Of a stretch of 64,000 nt of DNA, positions 49,554 through 59,172 are shown one piece after another. The notes beneath the pieces were generated by a model that saw only the letters and a program-made list of their open reading frames with translations, was not told where the DNA came from and ran no database searches. The DNA comes from Eshraghiella sp051880035 (GTDB lineage: Bacteria > Bacillota > Clostridia > Lachnospirales > Lachnospiraceae), in NCBI GenBank assembly GCA_051880035.1, contig JBJENE010000006.1, forward strand, positions 1 through 64,000, in the 5' to 3' direction. Positions within the stretch are counted from its first letter, which is position 1. Each line of letters opens with the position of its first letter. The position numbers and the translations under genes were made by a program.

Positions 49554-50750
49554 ATGTTCTCACTCAAAGATTTTTTAGCCTTAAAATCCACTACACACAT
49601 GAAGCTTTTATATCCTGTTTCCACACCCATGGAATGTATTACGGTAAAGTATGTTTCAGTCCTTGAGACACCTGTGGAAGATTTTGTAAGGCACTATGAA
49701 ATTGAGCTTTCCACCGCTCTTTCAATTCGTGATGATTTTAACAAACTGGATGATTTTATCCGCAAAATTATTGACTCCGGGGCTTCTGCAATAGTATTCG
49801 CCTTCCCTAATGACGAATATGATGATGCTCATCCCATCTTCTCCCATATTACGGAAACCTTTTGCGACAGTAATTTCCCGATTCTTATAAGTCCCTGGTT
49901 TCAGAAGTTCGCTGAAATTATTGAAGACTCAATGAAGAAAATCTGGTCCCTCAATCAGGCCAAAGTTCGCCTGAGAGAAGATTTCATAATCGCTCTGGCC
50001 GAAAACAGAGATATAATTAACGATAAGCTTGTTTCAATTGCTATGGCAGCAGAAATTGATACAAGCTTTTTATTTAAATGTATAATAGGGAAAAACGAGC
50101 AGATTCTTTCCAAAAATGAAAGTAACACCATACAGGAGCAGATCCGTATAGCAGCCAAAAGACTGCATTACTCAATAATTTCCTGTTATTATGACGATAC
50201 CCTTATTTTTATACTTGGAAAACCCAAAGAAAATGCAGATGATTTTGACATTAATGATTTTCTTGACAGAATGGACAGAATTATCTCCGGTTTTATAAAT
50301 GTCCGGTCTTTTTACTGGGGATATGATTCTACTCCGTATGCTTTGTGTGACATAACGAAATGCTATTCCAATGCCAGAAACGCCCTTGAATATTGCACAA
50401 TTCTTAAACCGGAAACCCACCGTAATGAGTATAATGCTTCAAACTGGGGAATTTTATATTCTACGCTGTGCAACAACAAAGCGATTCTCAATCTGGCACA
50501 GAATGTACTGGATGTACTGATTGAATACGATAACTCCAAAAATTCAAATCTTATAGAAACCCTTAAGGTATATTTTGATACAAATTACAACATAAGCGAG
50601 ACGGCACGGAAACTGTATATCCACAGGCAGTCACTTTTATACAGAATTAACAGAATTGAACAGTTATGTAATGTTTCGTTTAAAAACCACAGCCAGATTC
50701 TTCTGCTGGAGCTTTGCATTCATATTCATGAATATAATGCCAACAGCTAA
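49554..50750 (+). CDS. PucR/CdaR-type transcriptional regulator
   Basis: A 398-residue regulator. The C-terminal helix-turn-helix (DTNYNISETARKLYIHRQS then LLYRINRIEQLCNV) is the PucR-type HTH_30 domain. The N-terminal 250 residues hold a ligand-sensing region without recognisable catalytic motifs; the pattern is that of the PucR/CdaR/AdeR group, which activates genes for purine, amino-acid or hydroxy-acid use. The ATG at 49554 follows AGAGGTGT; an in-frame start at 49497 lacks a ribosome site. Divergent from the 22-gene array with overlapping promoters, it is the obvious regulator of that array. Confidence 0.88.
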   Translation: MFSLKDFLALKSTTHMKLLYPVSTPMECITVKYVSVLETPVEDFVRHYEIELSTALSIRDDFNKLDDFIRKIIDSGASAIVFAFPNDEYDDAHPIFSHITETFCDSNFPILISPWFQKFAEIIEDSMKKIWSLNQAKVRLREDFIIALAENRDIINDKLVSIAMAAEIDTSFLFKCIIGKNEQILSKNESNTIQEQIRIAAKRLHYSIISCYYDDTLIFILGKPKENADDFDINDFLDRMDRIISGFINVRSFYWGYDSTPYALCDITKCYSNARNALEYCTILKPETHRNEYNASNWGILYSTLCNNKAILNLAQNVLDVLIEYDNSKNSNLIETLKVYFDTNYNISETARKLYIHRQSLLYRINRIEQLCNVSFKNHSQILLLELCIHIHEYNANS

Positions 50751-50789
50751 TAGAGCAGGTTCACACATGCAATGACATTAATTACACAA

Positions 50790-50836
50790 AAGAACCAGGA
50801 AGTATCTTTAATGATTCTTCCCGGTATTGGTTATAT
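50790..50836. terminator. Two-way terminator between the regulator and purA
   Basis: ACCAGGAAG (50794-50802) pairs with CTTCCCGGT (50817-50825). The minus strand pairs fully with one G-U and is followed by TTCTTTTG; the plus strand has a mismatch and an AT-rich tail ending in TTTTTT. Confidence 0.65.
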
Positions 50837-50841
50837 AATTA

Positions 50842-52137
50842 TTATTTTTTAAGTTTACTTTCTCTCATGATAATGTCATGACGCTTTGGTCCGTTGGAAA
50901 CCATTGTAATAGGAACTCCCAGTTCTTCTTCAATTCCCTCAATGTAGTCCCTGCATTCCTTCGGAAGGTCATCATAGTTTTTGATTCCTCTGATATCGCA
51001 TTTCCAGCCCTTATATTTCTTAAGAACAGGCTTAGCTTTCTCAAGCTTATATGTTACAGGGAAATCCTTTGTAACCTCTCCGTCGATTTCGTATCCTACA
51101 CAGATAGGAATCTCATCAAGATATCCGAGAACATCCAGAACGGTCAAAGCAACTTCTGTTGCACCCTGAATTCTGCATCCGTATCTGGAAGCAACGGCAT
51201 CAAACCATCCCATTCTTCTCGGACGGCCTGTTGTGGCTCCGAATTCTCCTCCGTCACCGCCGCGGATACGAAGTTCCTGTGCCTCTTCGCCAAAAATCTC
51301 GCTTACAAAAGCTCCCGCACCTACAGCTGATGAATAAGCCTTGACTACCGTTACTACATCGGTAATCTCCTGTGCAGGTATTCCGGCTCCGATTGCTCCG
51401 TAAGAAGCAAGTGTTGAAGATGAAGTAACCATAGGATAAATACCATGGTCAGGGTCCTTAAGTGAGCCTAACTGTCCCTCCAGTAATACTGTCTTTCCAT
51501 TCTTAATTGCATCATGAAGGAAAAGAGAAACATCTGCCACATATGGTTCAACCATTTCTTTATATGACATTAATAATTCATAGATTTCATCAGGATTCAT
51601 CACAGGCTTATGATATAAATGCTCAAGAAGAATATTCTTATATTCAACCACTCTGTTGACCTTGTCTCTTAAATACTCTTCACCGGCAAACAGCTCACTT
51701 ACCTGAAAACCTATTTTGGCATATTTATCTGAATAAAAAGGAGCAATACCTGACTTAGTGGAACCGAAAGCCTTTCCTCCAAGCCTTTCTTCCTCATATG
51801 CATCAAAGTCAACATGGTAAGGCATCAGAATCTGTGCCCTGTCTGACACAAGAATCTTAGGAGTCGGAACTCCTCTCTCCTCCAGACCTTTAATTTCATT
51901 GAAAAGATAAGGAATATTAAGTGCAACACCGTTACCGATAACGCTTGTTGTATGATTATAAAATACACCTGACGGAAGAAGATGCAATGCAAATTTGCCG
52001 TAATCATTAATGATTGTATGACCCGCATTGCTTCCACCCTGGAATCTTACTATAATGTCTGATTCCTCGGCAAGCATATCCGTAATCTTTCCCTTACCTT
52101 CATCGCCCCAGTTGGCACCCACTATTGCTCTAACCAT
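50842..52137 (-). CDS. purA: Adenylosuccinate synthetase
   Basis: A 431-residue enzyme that joins IMP and aspartate using GTP, the first step of AMP synthesis. GANWGDEGKGKI is the GTP/IMP loop and FQGGSNAGHT the IMP-binding segment; ATTGRPRRMGW is conserved. Normal length. It is the last gene of the purine cluster, 102 bases behind purB. No PurR box or riboswitch was recognised upstream. Confidence 0.97.
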   Translation of the reverse strand: MVRAIVGANWGDEGKGKITDMLAEESDIIVRFQGGSNAGHTIINDYGKFALHLLPSGVFYNHTTSVIGNGVALNIPYLFNEIKGLEERGVPTPKILVSDRAQILMPYHVDFDAYEEERLGGKAFGSTKSGIAPFYSDKYAKIGFQVSELFAGEEYLRDKVNRVVEYKNILLEHLYHKPVMNPDEIYELLMSYKEMVEPYVADVSLFLHDAIKNGKTVLLEGQLGSLKDPDHGIYPMVTSSSTLASYGAIGAGIPAQEITDVVTVVKAYSSAVGAGAFVSEIFGEEAQELRIRGGDGGEFGATTGRPRRMGWFDAVASRYGCRIQGATEVALTVLDVLGYLDEIPICVGYEIDGEVTKDFPVTYKLEKAKPVLKKYKGWKCDIRGIKNYDDLPKECRDYIEGIEEELGVPITMVSNGPKRHDIIMRESKLKK

Positions 52138-52238
52138 GCGCGTTCCTCCTATTTATCTGCAAAAATCATTTGTACTTTTACAGCACACTGAAATAGTATA
52201 CACTAAACTGCCACATAAGTAAACAAAAGTTTTGCTTT

Positions 52239-53672
52239 TTATACATTAATCTCAGCCGTAATTCCTAACTCATCCTTGTACCGTGAAAGCACAGGAGCAA
52301 CAACCTCTTCAAGGAATTCTTCAACCTGCCACTTAGAGCGTCCGGTATATAATGAAGGGTCCATTGTCTTCTGTAAATCCTCAAGCGTAAGGTTAAATGC
52401 AGGGTCTGCGGCAATCAGTTCAAGAAGGTTGTTATCAAGACCTTCAACCTTTACTCTCTTACCTGCCTCCATTGAAAGCTGTCTGATTTTTTCATGAAGT
52501 TCCTGACGGTCGCCTCCGGCTTTAACGGCATCCATCATTATGTTTTCGGTGGCCATAAACGGAAGTTCTGCCATAATATGCTTGTTAATAACTTTTTCAT
52601 ATACAACAAGTCCGTCAACAACATTGAGATACAAGTCAAGAATTCCGTCAACAGCAAGAAAAGCTTCAGGAACTGACATTCTCTTATTGGCAGAGTCGTC
52701 AAGTGTTCTCTCAAACCACTGTGTTGCACTGGTAATCGCAGGATTCATGACATCTGACATTACAAAATTGGCAAGGGAGGCGATTCTCTCGCTTCTCATA
52801 GGATTGCGCTTATATGCCATGGCAGATGAACCAATCTGTGTCTTTTCAAACGGCTCTTCTATTTCCTTAAGATGCTGTAACAGACGGATATCGTTTGAGA
52901 ATTTATGGGCACTTGCAGCAATTCCCGCAAGTACATTAACGACTTTGGTATCCACTTTTCTTGAATATGTCTGTCCAGAAACAGGATACACATCTGAAAA
53001 TCCCATTTTCTCTGCAATCATCTTATCAAGGCGTCTTATTTTATCCTGGTCGCCTTCAAAAAGTTCCATAAAACTTGCCTGGGTTCCTGTAGTTCCCTTT
53101 GACCCGAGAAGCTTCATGGTATCGATTACATGATTAAGGTCTTCCAAATCAAGCAGTAATTCCTGCATCCACAGGGTTGCTCTTTTACCAACTGTAGTAG
53201 GCTGTGCCGGCTGAAAATGTGTAAAAGCCAATGTAGGAAGAGCTTTGTATCTGTCGGCAAATTTCCCCAGTTCATTAAGCACATTTACAAGTTTCTTACG
53301 AACCAGTTTCAGTGCTTCCGTCATAATAATGAGGTCAGTATTGTCCCCAACATAACATGAAGTAGCACCAAGGTGGATAATACCTTTTGCTTTAGGACAC
53401 TGTACACCGTATGCATATACATGTGACATTACATCATGGCGTACTTCTTTCTCTCTTGCTTTGGCTACATCATAGTTGATGTCATCCTTATGTGCCTTAA
53501 GCTCCTCTATCTGTTCATCTGTTATATTGAGCCCAAGCTCCTTTTCAGACTCGGCAAGAGCAATCCAAAGTGCTCTCCAGGTTCTGAATTTTTTGTCAGG
53601 CGAAAAAATATACTGCATTTCCTTACTTGCATATCTTTCAGCCAATGGGGTCTGATATTTGTCAGTTGCCAT
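52239..53672 (-). CDS. purB: Adenylosuccinate lyase
   Basis: A 477-residue member of the fumarase/aspartase superfamily. The signature loop GSSAMAYKRNPMRSER is present. It cleaves SAICAR and adenylosuccinate, so it works both in IMP synthesis and in AMP formation with PurA, encoded just downstream. The ribosome site is AAGGAGA. It is 20 bases behind purF. Confidence 0.97.
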   Translation of the reverse strand: MATDKYQTPLAERYASKEMQYIFSPDKKFRTWRALWIALAESEKELGLNITDEQIEELKAHKDDINYDVAKAREKEVRHDVMSHVYAYGVQCPKAKGIIHLGATSCYVGDNTDLIIMTEALKLVRKKLVNVLNELGKFADRYKALPTLAFTHFQPAQPTTVGKRATLWMQELLLDLEDLNHVIDTMKLLGSKGTTGTQASFMELFEGDQDKIRRLDKMIAEKMGFSDVYPVSGQTYSRKVDTKVVNVLAGIAASAHKFSNDIRLLQHLKEIEEPFEKTQIGSSAMAYKRNPMRSERIASLANFVMSDVMNPAITSATQWFERTLDDSANKRMSVPEAFLAVDGILDLYLNVVDGLVVYEKVINKHIMAELPFMATENIMMDAVKAGGDRQELHEKIRQLSMEAGKRVKVEGLDNNLLELIAADPAFNLTLEDLQKTMDPSLYTGRSKWQVEEFLEEVVAPVLSRYKDELGITAEINV

Positions 53673-53691
53673 TACAATTCTCCTTAGTTAT

Positions 53692-55134
53692 TTATTTTTC
53701 GTATTCGCCACGAATATCATATTCAGGCGGTTCTACAGGATAATTACCGGTAAAGCAGGCATCACAGTAATCCTTACTACCGTTAATCAGTTCTCCCAGT
53801 GATTCTACGGAGAGATATCCCAAAGAATCCGCTCCTATATAATTACATATTTCCTCAACAGTATGGTCATGGGCGATAAGCTGGTTGTCCGAAGGAATAT
53901 CTGTTCCGAAATAGCACGGATGTAAAAATGGAGGTGAGCTTATACGCACATGTACCTCTGATGCTCCCGCATCTTTAAGCATCTTAACTATTCTCGCACT
54001 GGTGGTTCCTCTTACAATGGAGTCATCAATCATTATGACTCTTTTACCTTTTACGGCTTCCGTAAGCACATTTAACTTAATCCGCACGCTGGTCTCACGC
54101 TGGGACTGCTTAGGCTTAATAAATGTTCTTCCCACATAACTGTTTTTAATGAATGCTATTCCATAAGGAATTCCCGATTCCATGGAATAACCAAGGGCTG
54201 CCACATTACCGGATTCAGGCACACCCACAACCAGATCAGCTTCTACAGGATGATCTTTTGCAAGTATTCTTCCTGCCATTATTCTGGACTGGTATACGCT
54301 TACGCCGTCTATATTACTGTCCGGTCTGGCAAAATAAATATATTCAAAAATACATCTTGCGCAATGTTCCTTACACATGGACATATTGGAAGAGATTCCG
54401 TCAGGTGTTATGGTAACTATTTCGCCCGGAAGTACATCTCTTACAAATTCAGCACCCACTGCGTCAAGAGCACATGTCTCTGAGGATAAAATATACGCAT
54501 TATCCCTTTTGCCGATGCATAAAGGCTTAAAGCCAAAAATATCCCTTGCTCCTATAAGCTTTCTCGGACTCATTACAACAAGTGAATAAGCACCCTTTAT
54601 CTTAGTCATTGCATTGGCAACGGCTTCTTCAACGCTGTGTGTTTTAAGTCTCTCTCTTGCAATATGATATGCTATTACCTCGGAATCAATGGTGGTCTGG
54701 AAAATGGCTCCCGTATAGGAAAGCTCTTCGCGAAGCTCAGGCGCATTAACAAGATTTCCGTTATGTGCCAGTGCCAATGTACCTTTAACATAGTTCAGTA
54801 CAAGGGGCTGTGAATTCTCTCTCGTGCTGCTTCCCGCCGTGGAATAACGCACATGTCCCACACCTATATTTCCTTTAAGTTTGTCAAGGACTTCCTCGTC
54901 AAAAACCTCGTTGGCAAGTCCCATGTCCTTATGGGAAATAACCTTTCCCTTAGGTCCGTTAGTATCACTTACAGCAATACCGCAGCTTTCCTGCCCTCTG
55001 TGCTGTAAAGCAAAAAGTCCGTAATAAATAGTCGATGCAACATCATTGCCATCAAAATCATACACACCGAAGACACCACACTCTTCATGTAAATCTTCTG
55101 TGTATTCAATGCTAAGTTCTTCGGAATTTCTCAT
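53692..55134 (-). CDS. purF: Amidophosphoribosyltransferase
   Basis: A 480-residue glutamine PRPP amidotransferase, the first committed step of purine synthesis. ECGVFGVYDF places the catalytic nucleophile at Cys19, so an 18-residue propeptide must be removed. VIMIDDSIVRGTTSARI is the PRPP loop. Cysteines in CKEHCARC, HPCYFG and YCDACF match the positions of the 4Fe-4S ligands of the Bacillus-type enzyme. Active in the cytoplasm. Part of purC-purF-purB-purA. Confidence 0.97.
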   Translation of the reverse strand: MRNSEELSIEYTEDLHEECGVFGVYDFDGNDVASTIYYGLFALQHRGQESCGIAVSDTNGPKGKVISHKDMGLANEVFDEEVLDKLKGNIGVGHVRYSTAGSSTRENSQPLVLNYVKGTLALAHNGNLVNAPELREELSYTGAIFQTTIDSEVIAYHIARERLKTHSVEEAVANAMTKIKGAYSLVVMSPRKLIGARDIFGFKPLCIGKRDNAYILSSETCALDAVGAEFVRDVLPGEIVTITPDGISSNMSMCKEHCARCIFEYIYFARPDSNIDGVSVYQSRIMAGRILAKDHPVEADLVVGVPESGNVAALGYSMESGIPYGIAFIKNSYVGRTFIKPKQSQRETSVRIKLNVLTEAVKGKRVIMIDDSIVRGTTSARIVKMLKDAGASEVHVRISSPPFLHPCYFGTDIPSDNQLIAHDHTVEEICNYIGADSLGYLSVESLGELINGSKDYCDACFTGNYPVEPPEYDIRGEYEK

Positions 55135-55232
55135 ATATACTCTCTTTCTTTTATATGATACCGATAAATTACATCATCCGAAGCCTTACAGCGATTTACG
55201 GAGATTCCTTTAACGGCATCGCCTGTATCCTG

Positions 55233-56105
55233 TCAGTTAAATTTCCTGCCGGTTAATAATTCAAATGCTTCTTTGTATTTATCAACCGTTTTATTAACTA
55301 TTTCATCAGGAAGTAATAAATCGTTATCAGGGTTTGCTTTTAACCAGTCTCTTACAAACTGCTTATCGAATGACGGCTGTGACTTTCCGGCTTCATATCC
55401 GTTAAGAGGCCAGAATCTTGAGCTGTCCGGTGTAAGCATCTCATCACCGAGAACAACTTCGCCGTTCTCATCAAGACCGAATTCGAATTTGGTATCAGCA
55501 ATGATAATACCTTTGCTGAGTGCATACTCTGCACATTTCTTATAAAGAGCAATTGTATATTCCTTAATCTTAAGAGCATATTCCTCGCCCTTTTCAGGGT
55601 AAATTTTCTTAAGAATTTCCACGCTCTGTTCAAAAGATATATTTTCATCATGCAGGCCGATTTCTGCCTTTGTACTAGGTGTATAAATCGGTTCAGGAAG
55701 CTTATCTGATTCCTTCAATCCTTCAGGAAGTCTGATTCCGCAGACAGTTCCATTCTGCTTATAGCTTTCCCAGCCGCTTCCGGTAATATATCCTCTGACA
55801 ATACATTCAATAGGAAGCATCTCTAACTTTTTACACATCATGCTGTTTCCGTCAAAACGCTCTGCTCTGAAAAATTCAGGCATATCATTAACATCAACGG
55901 AAACCATATGGTTAGGAACAATATCTTTAGTAAAATCAAACCAGAACTTTGACATCTGTGTTAAAATTGCACCTTTGTTGGTAATTTTGTTCTTCAGAAT
56001 ATTGTCAAAAGCTGATATTCTGTCTGTGGCTACAATAATAATACTGTCCCCATTGTCATAAACTTCGCGTACTTTTCCTTCTTTAAAAGGCTTAAATTCC
56101 TGCAT
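55233..56105 (-). CDS. purC: SAICAR synthetase
   Basis: A 290-residue enzyme that couples CAIR with aspartate using ATP. KEGKVREVYD, IIVATDRISAFD, MLPIECIVRGYITGSGW and LIIADTKFEFG-like IIIADTKFEFGLDE are diagnostic. The ATG at 56105 follows GGAGG by 9 bases; the in-frame ATG 24 bases upstream would include the ribosome site. First gene of the purine cluster, with its own promoter. Confidence 0.97.
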   Translation of the reverse strand: MQEFKPFKEGKVREVYDNGDSIIIVATDRISAFDNILKNKITNKGAILTQMSKFWFDFTKDIVPNHMVSVDVNDMPEFFRAERFDGNSMMCKKLEMLPIECIVRGYITGSGWESYKQNGTVCGIRLPEGLKESDKLPEPIYTPSTKAEIGLHDENISFEQSVEILKKIYPEKGEEYALKIKEYTIALYKKCAEYALSKGIIIADTKFEFGLDENGEVVLGDEMLTPDSSRFWPLNGYEAGKSQPSFDKQFVRDWLKANPDNDLLLPDEIVNKTVDKYKEAFELLTGRKFN

Positions 56106-56175
56106 TATCTCTGGTCCTCCAAAAATCAATCTTTACCCGAATCACTCCGGGGCAAAACATTTTACTGCAAACTAG

Positions 56176-56205
56176 ATTATAATACAGCCCGATTTGCAAA
56201 GTCAA
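56176..56205 (-). promoter_or_regulatory. Promoter of the purine cluster
   Basis: The minus strand reads TTGACT (56200-56205), 18 bases and TATAAT (56176-56181), about 70 bases before purC. No PurR box or purine riboswitch was recognised in the leader. Confidence 0.7.
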
Positions 56206-56261
56206 TGCGTTTAGAGATTTTTGTAACCAAAACAACTCTACTCTTTAATTTATAAAATTTT

Positions 56262-56293
56262 TTGGTTGTTTTCTTTTAGAATTATATTATAAT
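56262..56293 (+). promoter_or_regulatory. Promoter of the PilZ gene
   Basis: TTGGTT (56262-56267) and TATTAT (56285-56290) are 17 bases apart. An alternative pair, TTGTTT (56266-56271) and TATAAT (56288-56293), is 16 apart. One of them should drive the PilZ gene. Confidence 0.55.
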
Positions 56294-56324
56294 ATAAGTA
56301 ACTTTTTTTCCGGGAGGACTTTGT

Positions 56325-56663
56325 ATGGACGAAAAAAGAAGAAGCAAAAGAGTGCGCGTTACCATGAATCTTATGGTTTCATCACTTTTTGCCCAGGATA
56401 ATGATAAGATTGTTATAGATTCACCTATTATGGTAAAAGATGTATGCCGGCACGGAATAGGTTTTATTTCAAAAAGCATACTGCCGCTTAATTACTATTT
56501 TAACGCCGCCCTTAATCTGGGCGATGATGACTCAACTCTTTACTGTGTTGTAAAAATTATCAGATGTGAAGCTCTTGAGGATGACGAGTACTCATACGGC
56601 TGTGAGTTTGTAGGAATGGCCCCGGTACTTGACTATATTTTTGACGATTTGGAGAAAAAATAA
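56325..56663 (+). CDS. Small PilZ-domain c-di-GMP receptor
   Basis: A 112-residue single-domain PilZ protein. The N-terminal RRSKRVRV supplies the RxxxR part of the c-di-GMP site. The second motif, usually [DN]xSxxG, reads DVCRHG here, with Cys for Ser, so affinity may be altered. GGGAGG lies before the ATG. It stands alone, facing away from purC and towards the surface operon, whose last gene converges with it (14-base gap). It could link the GGDEF enzyme at 6825 to motility or surface-polymer output. Confidence 0.85.
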   Translation: MDEKRRSKRVRVTMNLMVSSLFAQDNDKIVIDSPIMVKDVCRHGIGFISKSILPLNYYFNAALNLGDDDSTLYCVVKIIRCEALEDDEYSYGCEFVGMAPVLDYIFDDLEKK

Positions 56664-56677
56664 CTTTTTATTTACGG

Positions 56678-57796
56678 TCAGAATACCAGTTTAATCAGAT
56701 TTTCATCACTTATGAAGTTGGTAAACTGATACATAACAAGTATTCTGTCAATGTTTTCACTTTCCGTAAGTAAATTAATATCTCCCATATAGTATCTTAA
56801 ATCTACCATTATTATTTTGGCATAATCATCAATAAGAAACGGAACAAACGAATTGGCGAAGGAGTCTTTTATAATAAGAAGATTTCCTTCTCCTTTTCCT
56901 TCTATCTCCACAAGTCCGTAATTCCCCCCAAGAAATACCCCATATTTATCTTTCCTGTTCAGAGCCTCATAATCGTATAACGGCAGACTTTCACCGTCTC
57001 CTTTTATCTGTGTATCCTGTACATCAGTGTATACCGATATCTCATCCATGCTGCTTTTTGAAAGCAGCACTTTGGAATACAGACTTCCTCTGAAAGAGTC
57101 AGTTACCCGTGTAAAATTATATTCGGATTCATCCGGCGTTTTACCGTAAAGATTAGCGTATTGTCTGTAGGCCGCAAAGGCTCCGAACACTGTCCAATGG
57201 TGGTCAGTTTTATAATATAATTCCCTGTCGGTTGCAGGAAAAGCTTTCTCCGGCTCTGTAACAACGGCATTTTCTATATTTTCCCTTATTTCCCCCATAA
57301 TATCTTTTTCCCAGTCCGAATCGGCAAATGCAGGAAGGCGGTCTTTTAGAACCATTGCCGCTTCAGGTATCAGCATAAAACAGATATTTTCACTTCCGAT
57401 ACTGTCTTTATACCTTTCAAAAAATTCATTTATATAACCTGTATTTTTATTGATTCTTGCATAATCCACATCTGATTTTTCCGTTTTGGTCATAAGATAT
57501 CCGTCCGAAGCCACATACACTCCGTTAATGTCACGCATACCCATAAGATACCTGTAATCGGAAGAAATTGACATAAGGATATCACGCATCGGAAACTGAT
57601 CCGATACATATTCCTCAAAATCTTCCATATATTCACCTGTTATCAGCTTTTCCCCTGATATTTCAGGCTTTTTTGTTAAATATCTGTTCTCATTCTCAGA
57701 AAAAGTCTTATCCGGGCAAAGGACAAACGCCAGTCCGCCTCCGATAATCAATACAAGGAAAAGTATAACCGTAACCAGATTTTTATTATGTTTCAT
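56678..57796 (-). CDS. DHHW (AlgJ-like) membrane-anchored glycan acylation protein
   Basis: A 372-residue protein with an N-terminal anchor (about 8-27) and an extracytoplasmic SGNH-like domain. TDHHWTVFGAF puts the family DHHW motif at 198-201, and LLIIKDSFANSFVPFL provides the candidate nucleophile serine. These are the hallmarks of the AlgJ/AlgX/DHHW group, which transfers or removes acetyl groups on exopolysaccharides together with an MBOAT protein. Its ATG is 8 bases from the MBOAT stop. Last gene of the four-gene operon. Confidence 0.85.
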   Translation of the reverse strand: MKHNKNLVTVILFLVLIIGGGLAFVLCPDKTFSENENRYLTKKPEISGEKLITGEYMEDFEEYVSDQFPMRDILMSISSDYRYLMGMRDINGVYVASDGYLMTKTEKSDVDYARINKNTGYINEFFERYKDSIGSENICFMLIPEAAMVLKDRLPAFADSDWEKDIMGEIRENIENAVVTEPEKAFPATDRELYYKTDHHWTVFGAFAAYRQYANLYGKTPDESEYNFTRVTDSFRGSLYSKVLLSKSSMDEISVYTDVQDTQIKGDGESLPLYDYEALNRKDKYGVFLGGNYGLVEIEGKGEGNLLIIKDSFANSFVPFLIDDYAKIIMVDLRYYMGDINLLTESENIDRILVMYQFTNFISDENLIKLVF

Positions 57797-57804
57797 ATTC
57801 CCTC

Positions 57805-59172
57805 CTAGAATCTGAAGTACAGAAAAGGATTATACGAATCTGCTGCAATAAGTGCTGCCGCAACAATGAATACAACTGCCAGAAAAACATTCTGCAAAAC
57901 TACTCCCGCCGTTGCTGAAACTTTACCGTTAAGTTTGCCGGCAAGTTTTTTAGGCAGAGTTGTTGAACCTACGGCACATATCAGAAGAAGTATCAAAAAT
58001 TTCACAAGAACATAAGCCGTTTCACTGCTCCATACCCCTGCGGTTCCAAACATATTTCCAATATATGTTCCCATTTCCTTAAAATCTTCCACCGCAAAAA
58101 TTATCCATCCGAAAACAACCGTAACCATCATATAAAGATGTCCGAAAAAGGCAGGTATTTTCTTAAATATCTTTCCGAGAAAGAGTTTTTCGGCTATGAG
58201 AAGGACTCCGAAGTACATTCCCCAGAGCATAAAATTTACTGAAGCTCCGTGCCATATGCCCGTAAGTGTCCAGACAATAAGTATATTAATAATCTGCCGG
58301 CCCACACCTTTTTTATTTCCGCCCAGAGGAATATATACATATTCCTTGAACCATGTGCTTAACGAGATATGCCATCTTCTCCAGAATTCGGTAATACTTT
58401 TTCCGGTATACGGGTAGTTGAAGTTTTCTTCATAGTCAAACCCAAGCATTTTACCCAGACCTATTGCCATATCGGAATATCCGGAAAAATCAAAATAAAT
58501 CTGGAAAGCAAATCCTACGGCACCTAACCAAGAAAGAGCCATCGTTCTTTCGTCCGATGCCATTGCAGACACATGCTCCCACAACTGTCCTGCCACATTG
58601 GCTAACATAACTTTTTTGGCAAGGCCTATGATAAACCGCTTTACGCCTTCGGCAAATTTATCCACAGAAAAAATCCTGTTGCGCAGCTGATTCTCAATCG
58701 TTTTATATCTTACAATTGGACCTGCAATCAGTTGCGGAAACATTGTCACATATGTAGCAAAATCCAGAAAATTTCTCTGTGCTTTAACTTCTCCTCTGTA
58801 TACATCAATTGTGTATGACATTGTCTGAAATGTAAAAAATGATATTCCTATCGGAAGTGCTATTCCCACATGAGGACCCACATATTTGAACACACCCAGA
58901 ATTCCCAGATTTCCAAGCACGGAAACCACCAATACGAAAACTGTCGCCCATCTGATTTTTCGTGTCATAAAGCGGTCCAGCAAAATACCGTTAATATAAT
59001 CAAAAATCGTGGAACCAAGCATAATAATTATATACTTCGGTTCGCCCCATGCGTAGAAAACCAGGCTCGCCATAAGAAGCACAACATTTCTGAAACGCAC
59101 GGGACAAATATAATACATTATCAGCACAACAGGCAAAAATATAAAAATAAAATTCAGACTTGAAAAAACCAT
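57805..59172 (-). CDS. MBOAT family O-acyltransferase (AlgI type)
   Basis: A 455-residue polytopic protein. FWRRWHISLSTWFKEYVYIPLGG and LTGIWHGASVNF contain the MBOAT asparagine/histidine region, with the catalytic histidine in GIWHGA. It moves an acyl group, usually acetyl, across the membrane for addition to a surface glycan. Its start abuts the transglutaminase-like gene stop, so translation is coupled. It differs clearly from the MBOAT at 2072-3622 and belongs to the AlgI rather than the DltB branch. Acyl donor and acceptor glycan unknown. Confidence 0.93.
   Translation of the reverse strand: MVFSSLNFIFIFLPVVLIMYYICPVRFRNVVLLMASLVFYAWGEPKYIIIMLGSTIFDYINGILLDRFMTRKIRWATVFVLVVSVLGNLGILGVFKYVGPHVGIALPIGISFFTFQTMSYTIDVYRGEVKAQRNFLDFATYVTMFPQLIAGPIVRYKTIENQLRNRIFSVDKFAEGVKRFIIGLAKKVMLANVAGQLWEHVSAMASDERTMALSWLGAVGFAFQIYFDFSGYSDMAIGLGKMLGFDYEENFNYPYTGKSITEFWRRWHISLSTWFKEYVYIPLGGNKKGVGRQIINILIVWTLTGIWHGASVNFMLWGMYFGVLLIAEKLFLGKIFKKIPAFFGHLYMMVTVVFGWIIFAVEDFKEMGTYIGNMFGTAGVWSSETAYVLVKFLILLLICAVGSTTLPKKLAGKLNGKVSATAGVVLQNVFLAVVFIVAAALIAADSYNPFLYFRF

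Noticed and set aside
49522..49665. A 47-codon frame starting ATG at 49522 behind GAGGGGG, overlapping the regulator start
   Set aside because: The ribosome site is good, but the peptide is unrecognised and lies out of frame over the regulator. Kept only as a possible upstream frame.
56225..56267. AACCAAAA / TTTTGGTT inverted repeat near the PilZ promoter
   Set aside because: Short, very AT-rich and widely spaced, so chance is likely.
56106..56324. Purine riboswitch or PurR box upstream of purC
   Set aside because: No purine-aptamer core and no CCGAAC-type box pair could be found.
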